Part shown: one piece after another, positions 1-8,075 of the stretch
How the letters are laid out: each line of letters begins with the position of its first letter
Numbering within the stretch: the stretch's first letter is position 1
The notes under the pieces: model-generated
The model's database searches: none
Seen by the model: only the letters and a program-made list of their open reading frames with translations
Told to the model about the DNA's origin: nothing
Program-made: the position numbers and the translations under genes
From: Herbaspirillum sp. LeCh32-8
GTDB taxonomy: Bacteria > Pseudomonadota > Gammaproteobacteria > Burkholderiales > Burkholderiaceae_D
NCBI RefSeq assembly: GCF_017814915.1
Contig: NZ_JAGIPZ010000006.1
Span: 186,001 to 250,000, forward strand
Direction of reading: 5' to 3'
DNA length: 64,000 nucleotides

Positions 1-533
1 TGCCCAAGTGGCGCGACGTCGGCATCGGCCTGTGGGAGCGCGGCAGCATCTTCCTGAAGCGCCTGACCGGCGTGATGCTGGCGCTGACCGTGCTGATGTG
101 GGCCATCTGCACCTTCCCCGCGCCGCCGGCCGGCGCCACCGAAGCGGCCATCGATTATTCGCTGGCCGGCCACATCGGCCACACGCTGCAGTACGTGTTT
201 GCGCCGCTGGGCTTCAACTGGCAGATCAGCTTGTCGCTGATCCCGGCCTTCGCCGCGCGCGAAACCGCAGTGGCCACGCTGGCCACCGTGTACTCGGTCG
301 CCGGCGACGAAGGCGTGGGCCTGCAGCAGGCGCTGGCGGCACACATTTCGCTGGCCAGCGCGCTGTCGCTGATGGTGTGGTTCGCCTTCGCGCCGCAGTG
401 CATGTCGACGCTGGCCATCATCCGCCGCGAGACGCAGTCCTGGCGCATGGTGGCGCTGTCCTTCGGCTACATGTTCGTGCTGGCCTACGCGGCCTCCTTC
501 ATCACCTACCGCGTCGCGGGGTGGCTGGCATGA
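1..533 (+). CDS. feoB: Ferrous iron transport protein B, C-terminal part
   Basis: Partial gene; the reading frame enters from the left edge with its first full codon at base 3, and about 176 residues remain. FeoB is the inner-membrane Fe(II) permease with an N-terminal GTPase. Only the C-terminal membrane part is here: three or four hydrophobic segments and the gate-like stretch FAARETAVATLATVYSV, typical of the second FeoB Gate domain. The N-terminal G domain must lie outside the window. The stop codon overlaps the next start (ATGA), so the two genes are probably translationally coupled. The family call is firm; nothing can be said about its promoter. Confidence 0.93.
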   Translation, partial: PKWRDVGIGLWERGSIFLKRLTGVMLALTVLMWAICTFPAPPAGATEAAIDYSLAGHIGHTLQYVFAPLGFNWQISLSLIPAFAARETAVATLATVYSVAGDEGVGLQQALAAHISLASALSLMVWFAFAPQCMSTLAIIRRETQSWRMVALSFGYMFVLAYAASFITYRVAGWLA

Positions 534-814
534 GCACGCTGTGGTGGCAATACGTGATCGTCGCGCTGCTGGTGGCCGCCAGCCTCGTCTACATGGTGCG
601 CAAGCTGGCGCCGGCGTTGTCGTGGCGCTGGCAGGCAGGGTTCGCGGCCTGGCTGCTGCGTCGCCGCTGGTCCCGCTGGCAGGCGCTGGGACGCCATCTG
701 CTGCCGCCGCGCAGCACCGGCGGATGCGGCGGCGGCGCGTGTGACGGTTGCGGCGATGACGGCGACGCGCAAGCGCCGCTGGAACAGAAGATCACCTTCC
801 ATCGCCGGCGCTGA
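530..814 (+). CDS. Small FeoB-associated Cys-rich membrane protein (DUF6587-like)
   Basis: A 94-residue protein whose ATG overlaps the feoB stop. One hydrophobic segment spans about residues 5-22. It is followed by a strongly basic, Trp/Arg-rich stretch and a Gly/Cys cluster, CGGGACDGCG, near residues 67-76, then a charged tail. Small membrane proteins with a C-terminal Cys cluster commonly follow feoB and are thought to assist iron uptake, replacing FeoC. The cysteines could bind Fe(II) or zinc, but that is inference. The coupling to feoB is the strongest evidence that it is real and iron-related. Confidence 0.8.
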   Translation: MSTLWWQYVIVALLVAASLVYMVRKLAPALSWRWQAGFAAWLLRRRWSRWQALGRHLLPPRSTGGCGGGACDGCGDDGDAQAPLEQKITFHRRR

Positions 815-832
815 TCCGCGCGCCTTGATGCC

Positions 833-1324
833 TCAGTCCTTTTTCTTCCCCGGGCGCGTCGCCGACTTCTTCACTTCCACCTGATGCGCGGCGACCGGCT
901 TGCCGTCGGCGCCCAGCGGCTGCATGCGCGGGAGCGCCTTGCCGCTCTTTTTCTCCACCAGCTTTGAATGGCCTTCGCCCGGCGCGAACAGGTATTGCTC
1001 GCCCCACTGGCGCAACCCGATCACCACCGGCAGCAGCGCCTCGCCCATCCCGGTCAGCTCGTATTGCTGGTAGGCGCTGCCGTCCGCAGCCGGCGCGCTG
1101 TCCAGGATGCCGGCGTCCACCAGCTTCTTCAGGCGATCGGCCAGGATGTTGCGCGCCACCCCCAGGTTGTCGCGGAACTCGCTGAAGCGGGAGAGGCCGT
1201 CGAAGGCGTCGCGCACGATCAGAAGCGCCCAGCGGTCGCCGATCAGTTCCAGCGCCCGTCCCGTGGGGCAATGCTCGGCATAGCGAGGGTGTTCGATGTC
1301 GGCGGGTGTCTTGATGGCTGGCAT
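833..1324 (-). CDS. HxlR-family transcriptional regulator
   Basis: A 163-residue winged-helix regulator. The HxlR hallmarks are visible: a Cys near the N terminus (HCPTGRALELIGDRWALLIVR), the FSEFRDNLGVARNILADRLKKL recognition region split by the wing, and a C-terminal helix (LRQWGEQYLF). The last 45 residues are Lys-rich and look disordered. HxlR proteins are dimeric sensors of electrophiles or oxidants that usually repress an adjacent gene. It is divergent from the MFS pump at 1484, and the 159 bp between them hold two related palindromes, so it probably controls that pump and itself. It is convergent with the feoB unit. Confidence 0.88.
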   Translation of the reverse strand: MPAIKTPADIEHPRYAEHCPTGRALELIGDRWALLIVRDAFDGLSRFSEFRDNLGVARNILADRLKKLVDAGILDSAPAADGSAYQQYELTGMGEALLPVVIGLRQWGEQYLFAPGEGHSKLVEKKSGKALPRMQPLGADGKPVAAHQVEVKKSATRPGKKKD

Positions 1325-1410
1325 GGTGGAGGGGCGGGGTAGTTTCCTGCGATGTTAGCAAAGCGGACGCGGCGGCTTCAAGGCAAGGCGACCGCGCTGC
1401 AATGTTGATA

Positions 1411-1466
1411 GGTTGCATTTTAAAACCACATTGGCATACACTGTCACGTAGTTTCAATTTGCAACC
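1411..1466. promoter_or_regulatory. Paired operator sites between HxlR gene and MFS gene
   Basis: Two related 17-bp imperfect palindromes face each other: one at 1411-1427 beginning GGTTGCA, the other at 1450-1466 ending TGCAACC. The 16 bases 1411-1426 match the reverse complement of 1451-1466 at 13 positions. Each site has one perfect GGTTGCA half and one degenerate half around a 3-bp centre; the centres are 39 bp apart. The second site lies 17 bp before the MFS start. Assignment to the HxlR regulator is inference from position. Confidence 0.6.
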
Positions 1467-1483
1467 ACAATGGAGGCCTCGCC

Positions 1484-2737
1484 ATGTCATCCCTCATGTC
1501 GCCCGCCACGCCCGTCGCCGCCTGTTGCGATCCTCGCGATCCCTGTCATCGGCCGGTGCTCAGCCGCACGCGGATCCTGCTGTTCGCTGTCGCGGCCGGC
1601 ATCAGCGTGGCCAATGTCTACTACGCCCAACCGCTGCTGGATGCGCTGGCGGCCGATTTCGGCATCGCCACCGCCGCAGTCGGCGGGGTGGTCACCGCCA
1701 CCCAGGTCGGCTCGGTGCTCGCACTCCTGTTGTTGGTGCCGCTGGGTGACGTGCTGCCGCGCCGCCGGTTGATGCTGACGCAAGCGGCGGCACTGGTGCT
1801 GTCGCTGCTGGCGCTGGCGGGCAGCGCGTCACTATGGATGCTGCTGGGCGGGATGCTGCTGGCCGGCATGCTGGGCACGGCGATGACGCAGGGCCTGATC
1901 GCCTACGCCGCCGCTTTGTCGGCGCCGCAGCAACGGGGCGGCGTGCTCGGGGTGGTGCAGGCGGGCGTGATCACCGGGTTGTTGCTGGCCAGGGTGGCGT
2001 CGGGCGCGCTCGCCGATCTGGGCGGCTGGCGCCTGGTATATCTGTGTTCGGCCGCGTTGGTCGCGGTGCTGGCAATAGTGTTGGCGCGCATGCTGCCGCC
2101 GTCGCCTCACCCCGCCGCCGCAGTGGCCTATCCGCAGCTGCTGCGCTCGATGGCCGGATTGATGCGCCATGAGCGCAGCCTGCAGCTGCGAGGCGTGTTG
2201 GCCTTGCTGATGTTCGCCGTGCTCAATATCTTCTGGAGCGCGCTCGTGCTGCCGCTGTCGGCGCCGCCGTATTCGCTGTCACACGGCGTCATCGGCGCAT
2301 TCGGCCTGGTCGGGGTCATCGGCGTTCTGGCCGGCGCGCGCGCCGGCAACTGGGCCGATAGTGGGTTTGCCCAGCACGCCACCGGCGCGGCCCTTTTGCT
2401 GCTGGTTGCGGCATGGTGGCCGTTATCCTTCACCGACGCCAGCCTGTGGGCGCTGGCCGGCGGCATCCTGGTGCTGGACATCGGCGCACAGATGATCCAC
2501 GTCGCCAACCAGAGCCTGATCCTGCGCACCCGCCCGGAGGCCCACAGCCGCATGATCGGCTGCTACATGATGTTCTATGCGGTAGGCAGCGGCGCCGGTG
2601 CGCTGGCGGGTACGCACATGTACGCTTACGCAGGCTGGCGCGGCGTCTGTCTGCTGGGCTCGGCCGTCAGCCTGGCGGCCTTGGGCTGGTGGGTGGCCAC
2701 GTTAAGGTGGATGCCGCGCGCCGGGGCGGCGGCGTAA
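1484..2737 (+). CDS. MFS transporter (putative drug/metabolite efflux)
   Basis: A 417-residue major facilitator with about 12 hydrophobic segments. The first has the motif ISVANVYYAQPLLDAL, typical of the YdhP/YnfM-like arabinose/chloramphenicol exporter group. The loop between segments 2 and 3 carries GDVLPRRRLM (motif A). The start is chosen at the ATG 8 bases after GGAGG. The preceding HxlR gene is divergent, which fits an inducible efflux pump; the substrate is unknown. A paralogue of the same family lies at 25124-26329. Confidence 0.85.
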   Translation: MSSLMSPATPVAACCDPRDPCHRPVLSRTRILLFAVAAGISVANVYYAQPLLDALAADFGIATAAVGGVVTATQVGSVLALLLLVPLGDVLPRRRLMLTQAAALVLSLLALAGSASLWMLLGGMLLAGMLGTAMTQGLIAYAAALSAPQQRGGVLGVVQAGVITGLLLARVASGALADLGGWRLVYLCSAALVAVLAIVLARMLPPSPHPAAAVAYPQLLRSMAGLMRHERSLQLRGVLALLMFAVLNIFWSALVLPLSAPPYSLSHGVIGAFGLVGVIGVLAGARAGNWADSGFAQHATGAALLLLVAAWWPLSFTDASLWALAGGILVLDIGAQMIHVANQSLILRTRPEAHSRMIGCYMMFYAVGSGAGALAGTHMYAYAGWRGVCLLGSAVSLAALGWWVATLRWMPRAGAAA

Positions 2738-2764
2738 AAAAGCCGGCTGCCTTGCGGCGCCGGC
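2735..2764 (-). terminator. Hairpin between convergent genes
   Basis: A GCCGGC stem (2742-2747 with 2759-2764) is followed on the minus strand by a run of six T (2736-2741). It fits a rho-independent terminator for the minus-strand gene ending at 2819; it is weaker as a terminator for the plus-strand MFS gene. Confidence 0.6.
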
Positions 2765-2818
2765 CTTGTTGTCGATTGCGTCCCGTCGTGCATTGAATTG
2801 CGATGCACGTCAATATCG

Positions 2819-3322
2819 TCAGTTCGGCCTGCGATAGCCGCTTGCGATCCAGCGCTCGGCGCTGTCGGCGCTCAGTTTGTAGTTCGGCGCGGTTTGCACC
2901 TTGGCCAACAGGTCGCCCATTTCGTCCCATGCGCTCAGGTCGGCGTAGGGGAAGTCCTCATCCGGCACGATGTCCAGCGTGACCTTGATGCGGCCCTCGG
3001 CGGTGTCGACGGTGATGTGCTTGTGCAATTGCGCATGCAGCTGCTGCTCGCTGCGGCGGCGGAACTCCGATGCGGTCTTGACCAGAGTATTGAAGGCTGA
3101 CTTGTCCAGCGGCTTGGGGTTCTTCTTGTCACGGCCCATGGTCCAGGGGCCGATCAGCGCCGGTTCGCGCTCGCCGTCGCGTGTCATCTCGACGGCCCAG
3201 CCGTCGTCGTCTTCGTTCTTGATCACGCGCGCGGTCCAGCCTTCGTCGCGCCACAGCCGGGCATCGTGGATGGCGTCGTCGTCAGTGGAAAAGGTGTCGT
3301 TGTTGCTGTCAATCTCTTGCAT
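2819..3322 (-). CDS. Conserved hypothetical acidic cytoplasmic protein
   Basis: A 167-residue protein I do not recognise. It starts MQEIDSNNDTFSTDDDAIHD. It has no signal peptide or membrane segment and is rich in Asp, Glu and Lys, with a mid-region GPWTMGRDKKNPKPLDKSAF and a C-terminal part resembling a small alpha/beta fold. A longer reading to 3430 would add a Cys/Pro-rich N terminus that looks non-coding, so the internal ATG was preferred. It stands alone between the terminator at 2735 and ilvA. Function unknown. Confidence 0.65.
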   Translation of the reverse strand: MQEIDSNNDTFSTDDDAIHDARLWRDEGWTARVIKNEDDDGWAVEMTRDGEREPALIGPWTMGRDKKNPKPLDKSAFNTLVKTASEFRRRSEQQLHAQLHKHITVDTAEGRIKVTLDIVPDEDFPYADLSAWDEMGDLLAKVQTAPNYKLSADSAERWIASGYRRPN

Positions 3323-3482
3323 CGTGGGTATGGGTATGTCGAATAGAACCGAACCGCCATCCGGATGTGGATGCGGGCGGCAGGAAGGATAGCAGCAGGA
3401 GCAGGGGAAGAGGCGACCCGCACCCGGCATTGAAGCGGGCGCAGGTCAATGGCAGCGTGACGGCCTCTTGCAGAGGCGCGGC

Positions 3483-4688
3483 TCAGTGCAGCTCTTCGGC
3501 CTCGAACCCGGCTGCGCGCAGGGCTTGCAGCACCTGGGCCAGGTGCGGGCGGCCGCGGGTTTGCAGCACCAGCTCGATGTCTACGTTCTGCGCCGCCAGC
3601 AGCGTGAAGGCGCGCTGATGGTGGACCTCGTCGATGTTGGCGCCGGCCTCGGCGACGATGCCGGTGATCTTGGCCAAGGTGCCGGGCACATCGCGCGAGC
3701 TGACCTTCACGCGCGCCAGGCGGCCGGCGCGCACCATGCCGCGCTCGATGATGGCGGTCAGCAGCAGCGGGTCGATGTTGCCGCCCGAAAGCACCAGGCC
3801 AACGCGCTTGCCGCGGAAGCGGTCAGGGTAGCGCACCAGGGCGGCCAGGCCGGCGGCGCCGGCGCCTTCCACCAGGGTCTTTTCAATTTCCAGCAGCATC
3901 AGCACAGCTTGTTCGATGTCGCCTTCATCCACCAGCAGCAGGTCGTTGACCTCGCGCGCGATGACTGCGCGCGTCAAGGTGCCGGGCGTACCCACGGCAA
4001 TGCCCTCGGCGATGGTGCTGGTGCCCACCGGGTGGTCGGTGCCCTTGACGGCGTTGACCATGGTCGGGAAGCGGCGCGTCTGCACGCCGACGATATCGAT
4101 CTCGGGTTTGATGGCGCGCGCGGCCACGGCCATGCCGGCCATCAGGCCGCCGCCGCCGATGGCCACCACCAGCGTGTCCAGATCCGGCACCGTCTTGAGC
4201 ATCTCCAGCGCCACCGTGCCCTGGCCGGCGATGATGGCTTCGTCGTCATAGGGGTGGACGAAGGTCAGCTTTTCCTTCTCGGCCAGCTCATAGGCGTGGG
4301 CGCGCGCAGCCTCCAGCGTGTCGCCATGCAGCACGACTTTGGCGCCGAAGCCGCGGGTGCGTTCGATCTTCACGCCGGGGGTGAAGCGCGGCATGACGAT
4401 GGTGGCCGGCAAGCCCAGGCGCTGCGCGTGATAGGCCACGCCCTGGGCATGGTTGCCGGCCGACATGGCGACCACGCCGCGGCTGCCGTCGCCGCTGGCG
4501 GCGACGTCCACCATCTTGTTGCAGGCGCCGCGCTCCTTGAAGGAGGCGGTGAACTGCAGGTTTTCGAACTTGAGGAATACCTGGGCGCCGACGATCTGCG
4601 AGAGCGTGCGCGACTCGACACAGGGCGTCTCCAGGATCTGGCCTTGCAACCGCTTGGCGGCTGCTTCGATGTCATTAAGCGTAGTCAT
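3483..4688 (-). CDS. ilvA: Threonine ammonia-lyase (threonine dehydratase)
   Basis: A 401-residue PLP enzyme converting threonine to 2-oxobutanoate and ammonia, the first step toward isoleucine. The PLP-binding lysine is K51 in TASFKERGA, the phosphate-binding loop is AIGGGGLMAG, and the SAGNHAQG substrate loop is present. A single ACT-type regulatory domain occupies about residues 325-401, the shorter architecture (near 400 residues) rather than the roughly 510-residue two-ACT E. coli IlvA. The start was set at MTTLNDIE; an upstream ATG eight codons earlier is possible. Biosynthetic versus catabolic (TdcB-like) use cannot be decided from sequence. Confidence 0.9.
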   Translation of the reverse strand: MTTLNDIEAAAKRLQGQILETPCVESRTLSQIVGAQVFLKFENLQFTASFKERGACNKMVDVAASGDGSRGVVAMSAGNHAQGVAYHAQRLGLPATIVMPRFTPGVKIERTRGFGAKVVLHGDTLEAARAHAYELAEKEKLTFVHPYDDEAIIAGQGTVALEMLKTVPDLDTLVVAIGGGGLMAGMAVAARAIKPEIDIVGVQTRRFPTMVNAVKGTDHPVGTSTIAEGIAVGTPGTLTRAVIAREVNDLLLVDEGDIEQAVLMLLEIEKTLVEGAGAAGLAALVRYPDRFRGKRVGLVLSGGNIDPLLLTAIIERGMVRAGRLARVKVSSRDVPGTLAKITGIVAEAGANIDEVHHQRAFTLLAAQNVDIELVLQTRGRPHLAQVLQALRAAGFEAEELH

Positions 4689-5164
4689 CCGGCGATTGTA
4701 GAGCCATTGCACCGATTTGTAGCGTTTCAGTCATGCGCGCATGCAGGATGACCAGAAATCGACAGGTTGCTCCCCTTCGTTTTCATTCATCAAAAATTCA
4801 GCGCTCAAATGTGGGCGGCTATGAATCCGCGCGCAGGCATAGCGACGTTCTTGCTGCTGGGCTTGTTCGATGCATGCGGCGCATCAAAGCGCAGGTGCAG
4901 CATCGGACATGCCAATGTGGCAAGTCGTCGGACGCCGGGCGCATACCTTTATGCGCGAGATCAACGATAGAAAAATTCTTTTGAACTTACCATTGCGCTC
5001 GGCGGATGGGCCGACTAGAGTGAATTCTCCGTCGCACCGCAAGCCTGTATTTCCCGCCAACGTGGAAAGCGACACCCGGCCGGCAGCAGAAGGGCGCCAG
5101 GCCACCTCAAGCAGCAAGGCAACATCCCCCGCAAGCTTCTGCAGTTCTCACCAAGGAGACACGA
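4689..5164. other. 476-bp intergenic region, divergent ilvA / Cys-rich gene
   Basis: I see no convincing gene. It must contain the ilvA promoter on the left. The right part (about 4960-5164) precedes the small Cys-rich protein and is unusually long for a simple leader. An AAGGAG ribosome site at 5153-5158 belongs to that gene. No clear terminator, repeat or known riboswitch motif was recognised. Confidence 0.4.
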
Positions 5165-5521
5165 ATGAGCATCGCAACCCGGCATCCGGATGTCAGGCCA
5201 TCCCCGCCACCGCCGTTCACGCCACTGGGCGGCCAGCGCGTCACTGCGCGCTATGAGCAGCGCACCTCGCCGCTGCTGTTGTCGCTGGTCGAACTCGACC
5301 CGCGTGAAGTCGTGGAAGGCGTCATGACCGAGAAAGGTTTCCTGGCCGCCGACGTGGTCCCGGTCGGCCCCATGCGCGAGGCTTGCCCGCATTGCCCGGG
5401 CGTGGCCCTGCAGCTGGTGCTGCGCCACCGCCATGTCAAACGCTCCCACCTGTTTTGCCGCGTCTGCACTCGTTGCTATGACGCATTGAACGACGGCGGC
5501 CATTCGGTATTGACGGTCTGA
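5165..5521 (+). CDS. Hypothetical protein with putative zinc-binding cysteines
   Basis: A 118-residue protein I do not recognise. The N terminus is Pro-rich and probably disordered (about 8-20). The C-terminal half carries C74-x2-C77 and C98-x2-C101, with a further C104, spaced like a zinc ribbon or zinc knuckle. There is no signal peptide. A good AAGGAG ribosome site lies 6 bases before the ATG, and a hairpin follows the stop, so it is probably a real monocistronic gene. A small metal-binding or redox protein is the most that can be suggested. Confidence 0.65.
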   Translation: MSIATRHPDVRPSPPPPFTPLGGQRVTARYEQRTSPLLLSLVELDPREVVEGVMTEKGFLAADVVPVGPMREACPHCPGVALQLVLRHRHVKRSHLFCRVCTRCYDALNDGGHSVLTV

Positions 5522-5559
5522 ACGCCGGCGGATTTCTTCCCTCTCATTTCACTGCATGT

Positions 5560-5589
5560 GCGGGGCGCCATTTTTGGATGGTGCCCCGC
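5560..5589 (+). terminator. Strong hairpin after the Cys-rich gene
   Basis: A 12-bp stem, GCGGGGCGCCAT pairing with ATGGTGCCCCGC and closed by a TTTTGG-type loop, followed by GTCATTTTT. It lies between two convergent genes and ends two bases before the stop of the gene on the other strand, so it may serve both directions. Confidence 0.65.
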
Positions 5590-5590
5590 G

Positions 5591-6244
5591 TCATTTTTCG
5601 CTCTGCAATGGCGGCGGTGCAGCATCGGCCGGCTTTTCCATTTCCCTGACCACCGCTTCCAGCATGGCCGTCAGGTCGCGCCGCATCAGCACACCGCCGA
5701 ACAGGCCGGGCACATAGAAATCGGGCGCGATCAGCCCGGTGTAACGCAGCAGCACGCCTGGCCCGCCGGCGACGTCCCTCGGCTCAAGCTCCCAGCGCGC
5801 GTGGTACTTGCGCATGTTGCCGCTTTGCAGCGACATGTCGATGGCCGAGCTCGGCTGTTCCTGCACGCGCAGCACCAGGTCGATCGGCTGGCGGATGAAC
5901 AGGAACTTGCCATAGCCGTGCTGCTCGACCAGGTGTTCGTTGGGCGCGGCATCGGGAAAGGGCAGCTCGCGCGAGGATTGCAGGTTGGGCACGAATTCGG
6001 CCAGCCGGTCATAGGCTGTCAGCACTTTCCAGGCGCGCGCGATGTCGGTGCGGGCATAGGCTTCGGCGCGCACGTCGAACTCGGCGCGGCCATCGACCCG
6101 GTTGGTGTTCACGCTGACCAGCGGCGGCGTCTGCGCAGCGGCGACGGCCGGCAGGAGCGTCGCCAGCACGGCGCACAGCAGCGACAAGGCGCGGCGCAAG
6201 GGGAGCGGATGTGGGACGGCTTGCCTGGTCGTCATGCGGGTCAT
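5591..6244 (-). CDS. Exported SRPBCC/START-like (cyclase-dehydrase) protein
   Basis: A 217-residue protein with an N-terminal signal peptide (hydrophobic stretch about 19-37, cleavage plausible after VAAAQ). The rest reads as a polyketide-cyclase/START-like ligand-binding domain: ARTDIARAWKVLTAYDRLAEFVPNL is the characteristic opening strand-helix, followed by alternating strands and a C-terminal helix (LMRRDLTAMLEAVVREME). Such domains bind lipids or other hydrophobic ligands; an enzymatic role is not implied. The gene is divergent from the flavin reductase. Its ligand cannot be inferred from the neighbours. Confidence 0.75.
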   Translation of the reverse strand: MTRMTTRQAVPHPLPLRRALSLLCAVLATLLPAVAAAQTPPLVSVNTNRVDGRAEFDVRAEAYARTDIARAWKVLTAYDRLAEFVPNLQSSRELPFPDAAPNEHLVEQHGYGKFLFIRQPIDLVLRVQEQPSSAIDMSLQSGNMRKYHARWELEPRDVAGGPGVLLRYTGLIAPDFYVPGLFGGVLMRRDLTAMLEAVVREMEKPADAAPPPLQSEK

Positions 6245-6454
6245 GCGTGGAGGATGTGCTGGCGTGAAGGTCGGGATGGCGCAGCATACCGCAGATGCGG
6301 GCGCGGGTTGTTACGGCAGCATGTGATGCACGTATCGCCGGTATCGCATATGGAGCGCGTTATGCGTGGGGAACCCATGCCGTAGTGACATGCTCCATCG
6401 AAAGAAGTGTCATCGTCACGCTATCTCGCTCAAATGTCGCCATCAGGAGCCGTC

Positions 6455-7015
6455 ATGCCCCGTTTGCCCTCTCGCCAGGATTTTCCCGTCCATCAGGTTC
6501 GGCGCTACTTGGAGCCCGGCCCCATCGTGCTGGTGTCCTCGGCCCACCGCGGGCAGCGCAACATCATGACCATGGGCTGGCATACCGTGATGGAGTTCGC
6601 GCCTTCGCTGCTGGGGTGTGTGATCTCAGCCGGCAACCACAGTTTCGAGCTGATCCGCAAAAGCCGCGAATGCGTGATCAACCTGCCCACGGTCGCGCTG
6701 ATCGACCAGGTGGTGGGTATCGGCAATTGCTCAGGCACCGAAGGCGACAAGTTCACGCGCTTCGGGTTGACGGCGCTGCCCGCCGCGCAGGTGGGGGCAC
6801 CGCTGATCGGCGAATGCCACGCCAGTTTCGAGTGCCGGCTGCACGACGGCAGGCTGGTCGGCAAGTACAACTATTTCATCTTCGAGGTGGTGCAGGCGCA
6901 CGTGGCGCGCACGCCGAAAAATCCGCAGACCATGCACTACAAGGGCAACGGCGAATTCATGGTGGCCGGCGAAGTCATCAGCCGTCGGGCGAAATTCCGC
7001 CGCGAATATCTCTGA
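6455..7015 (+). CDS. Flavin reductase family protein
   Basis: A 186-residue FMN-binding split-barrel protein. The typical sequence is HRGQRNIMTMGWHTVMEFAP near the N terminus, then SFELIRKSRECVINLP and a C-terminal basic strand. These enzymes reduce free flavin with NAD(P)H or supply reduced flavin to monooxygenases. The start was set at MPRLPSRQDF, preceded by CAGGAG at 6444-6449; an in-frame ATG 16 codons upstream lacks a ribosome site. No partner monooxygenase is adjacent, so the physiological acceptor is unknown. Confidence 0.82.
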   Translation: MPRLPSRQDFPVHQVRRYLEPGPIVLVSSAHRGQRNIMTMGWHTVMEFAPSLLGCVISAGNHSFELIRKSRECVINLPTVALIDQVVGIGNCSGTEGDKFTRFGLTALPAAQVGAPLIGECHASFECRLHDGRLVGKYNYFIFEVVQAHVARTPKNPQTMHYKGNGEFMVAGEVISRRAKFRREYL

Positions 7016-7019
7016 TCGC

Positions 7020-7925
7020 TTATTTCTGCAGTCCCAGCACGAAGTCGAGGAAGGCGCGCACCTTGGCCGGCGGATGGTGGCGTGAGGGATAGAGCGCATA
7101 CAGCGGGAAGCGCTCGTCCGGCCAGTCCGGGAAAAGGTCGACCAGGCGGCCGTCGTCCAGCATCGGCTGCAGGCCGAGGTCGAACACTTGCGCCACGCCG
7201 TAGCCCGAGAGACAGGCGCTGTAGAGCGAGCCGCCGTCGTTGACGGTGAGTTGGCCGTCCATCTCCAGCTCGATGCGCTTCCGGCCGCGGATGAACTCCC
7301 AAGTGAACGGCCGGCCGCTGCGCGAATCGCGAAACAGGATGCAGGTATGGCCGGGCGCTTGCAGTTGCTGCGGCGTGGCCGGTCGGCCGTGGCGTTTCAG
7401 GTAGCCGGGCGCGGCGATGGTGACGATGCGGCAATCCATCAGCTTGCGCGCCACCAGCGTGGCCTGCGCCGGCTGGCCGAAGCGCAGCGCCAGGTCGTAG
7501 CCGTCGGCCACCATGTCGCCCAGCTCGTCGCGCGTGATCAGTTCCAGCTCCAGGTCGGGATGCACGGCGAGGAAGTCGCCCAGGCGCGGCGCCAGCACCA
7601 TGCGCGAGAAGAAGGGATCGACGTTCACCCGTAAGCGCCCCCGCACCGTACCCTTGCCGGCCTGTGCGGAGGACGCGGCTTCTTCCAGCGCGTTCAGCAG
7701 CGGCGCCACCTGCGCGTGAAAGCGGCGGCCCTCGTCGGTGAGCGTGATGGAGCGTGTGGTGCGGTCGAACAGGCGGATGCCCAGCCGCGCCTCCAGCCGG
7801 GCCACCGCGCGGCTCACGCCCGAGGGCGTCATGTCCAGCAATGCGGAGGCGGCGGCGAAGCTGCCGCTGTCCACGATCGCGCACAGCACGCTGATGCCGT
7901 TCATCATGCGTTCGTCGAAGGCCAA
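7020..7925 (-). CDS. LysR-type transcriptional regulator (TTG start)
   Basis: A 301-residue LysR regulator. The N-terminal winged HTH is clear (SVLCAIVDSGSFAAASALLD, then GVSRAVARLEARLGIRLFDR), followed by a two-lobed LysR substrate domain. The start was placed at a TTG because GAGGAA lies 7 bases before it and related LysR proteins begin with the AFDERMLNG-type sequence seen here. The ATGs 6-7 codons later have no ribosome site, and an ATG further upstream gives an implausible N terminus. It is divergent from the NmrA-like gene, with a palindrome between them, which suggests it controls that gene. Confidence 0.85.
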   Translation of the reverse strand: MAFDERMMNGISVLCAIVDSGSFAAASALLDMTPSGVSRAVARLEARLGIRLFDRTTRSITLTDEGRRFHAQVAPLLNALEEAASSAQAGKGTVRGRLRVNVDPFFSRMVLAPRLGDFLAVHPDLELELITRDELGDMVADGYDLALRFGQPAQATLVARKLMDCRIVTIAAPGYLKRHGRPATPQQLQAPGHTCILFRDSRSGRPFTWEFIRGRKRIELEMDGQLTVNDGGSLYSACLSGYGVAQVFDLGLQPMLDDGRLVDLFPDWPDERFPLYALYPSRHHPPAKVRAFLDFVLGLQK

Positions 7926-7946
7926 GGTGATTTTCCTCGTGATGAA

Positions 7947-7967
7947 TTGATGCCGGATCAGCATCAA
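7947..7967. promoter_or_regulatory. Perfect 21-bp palindrome, probable LysR operator
   Basis: TTGATGC and GCATCAA are separated by seven bases. It lies 21 bases upstream of the LysR TTG start, within the 150-bp divergent region. The size and dyad are typical of a LysR recognition site (T-N11-A core). The assignment is inference from position. Confidence 0.65.
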
Positions 7968-8075
7968 TGAAGTGACATCGATGATATCGTAAAACTTGCC
8001 GCCGACGCCCAGAATGCGCTCCATGTCCACGTTGGCCGCCATCCCGGCGGCCTTGCACAATCAAAGGAGCGCAAC

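Noticed and set aside
3468-4751. A 427-codon plus-strand frame opposite ilvA
   Set aside because: The composition (Gly, His, Ala, Gln) is that of an antisense shadow, and ilvA on the other strand has all catalytic motifs.
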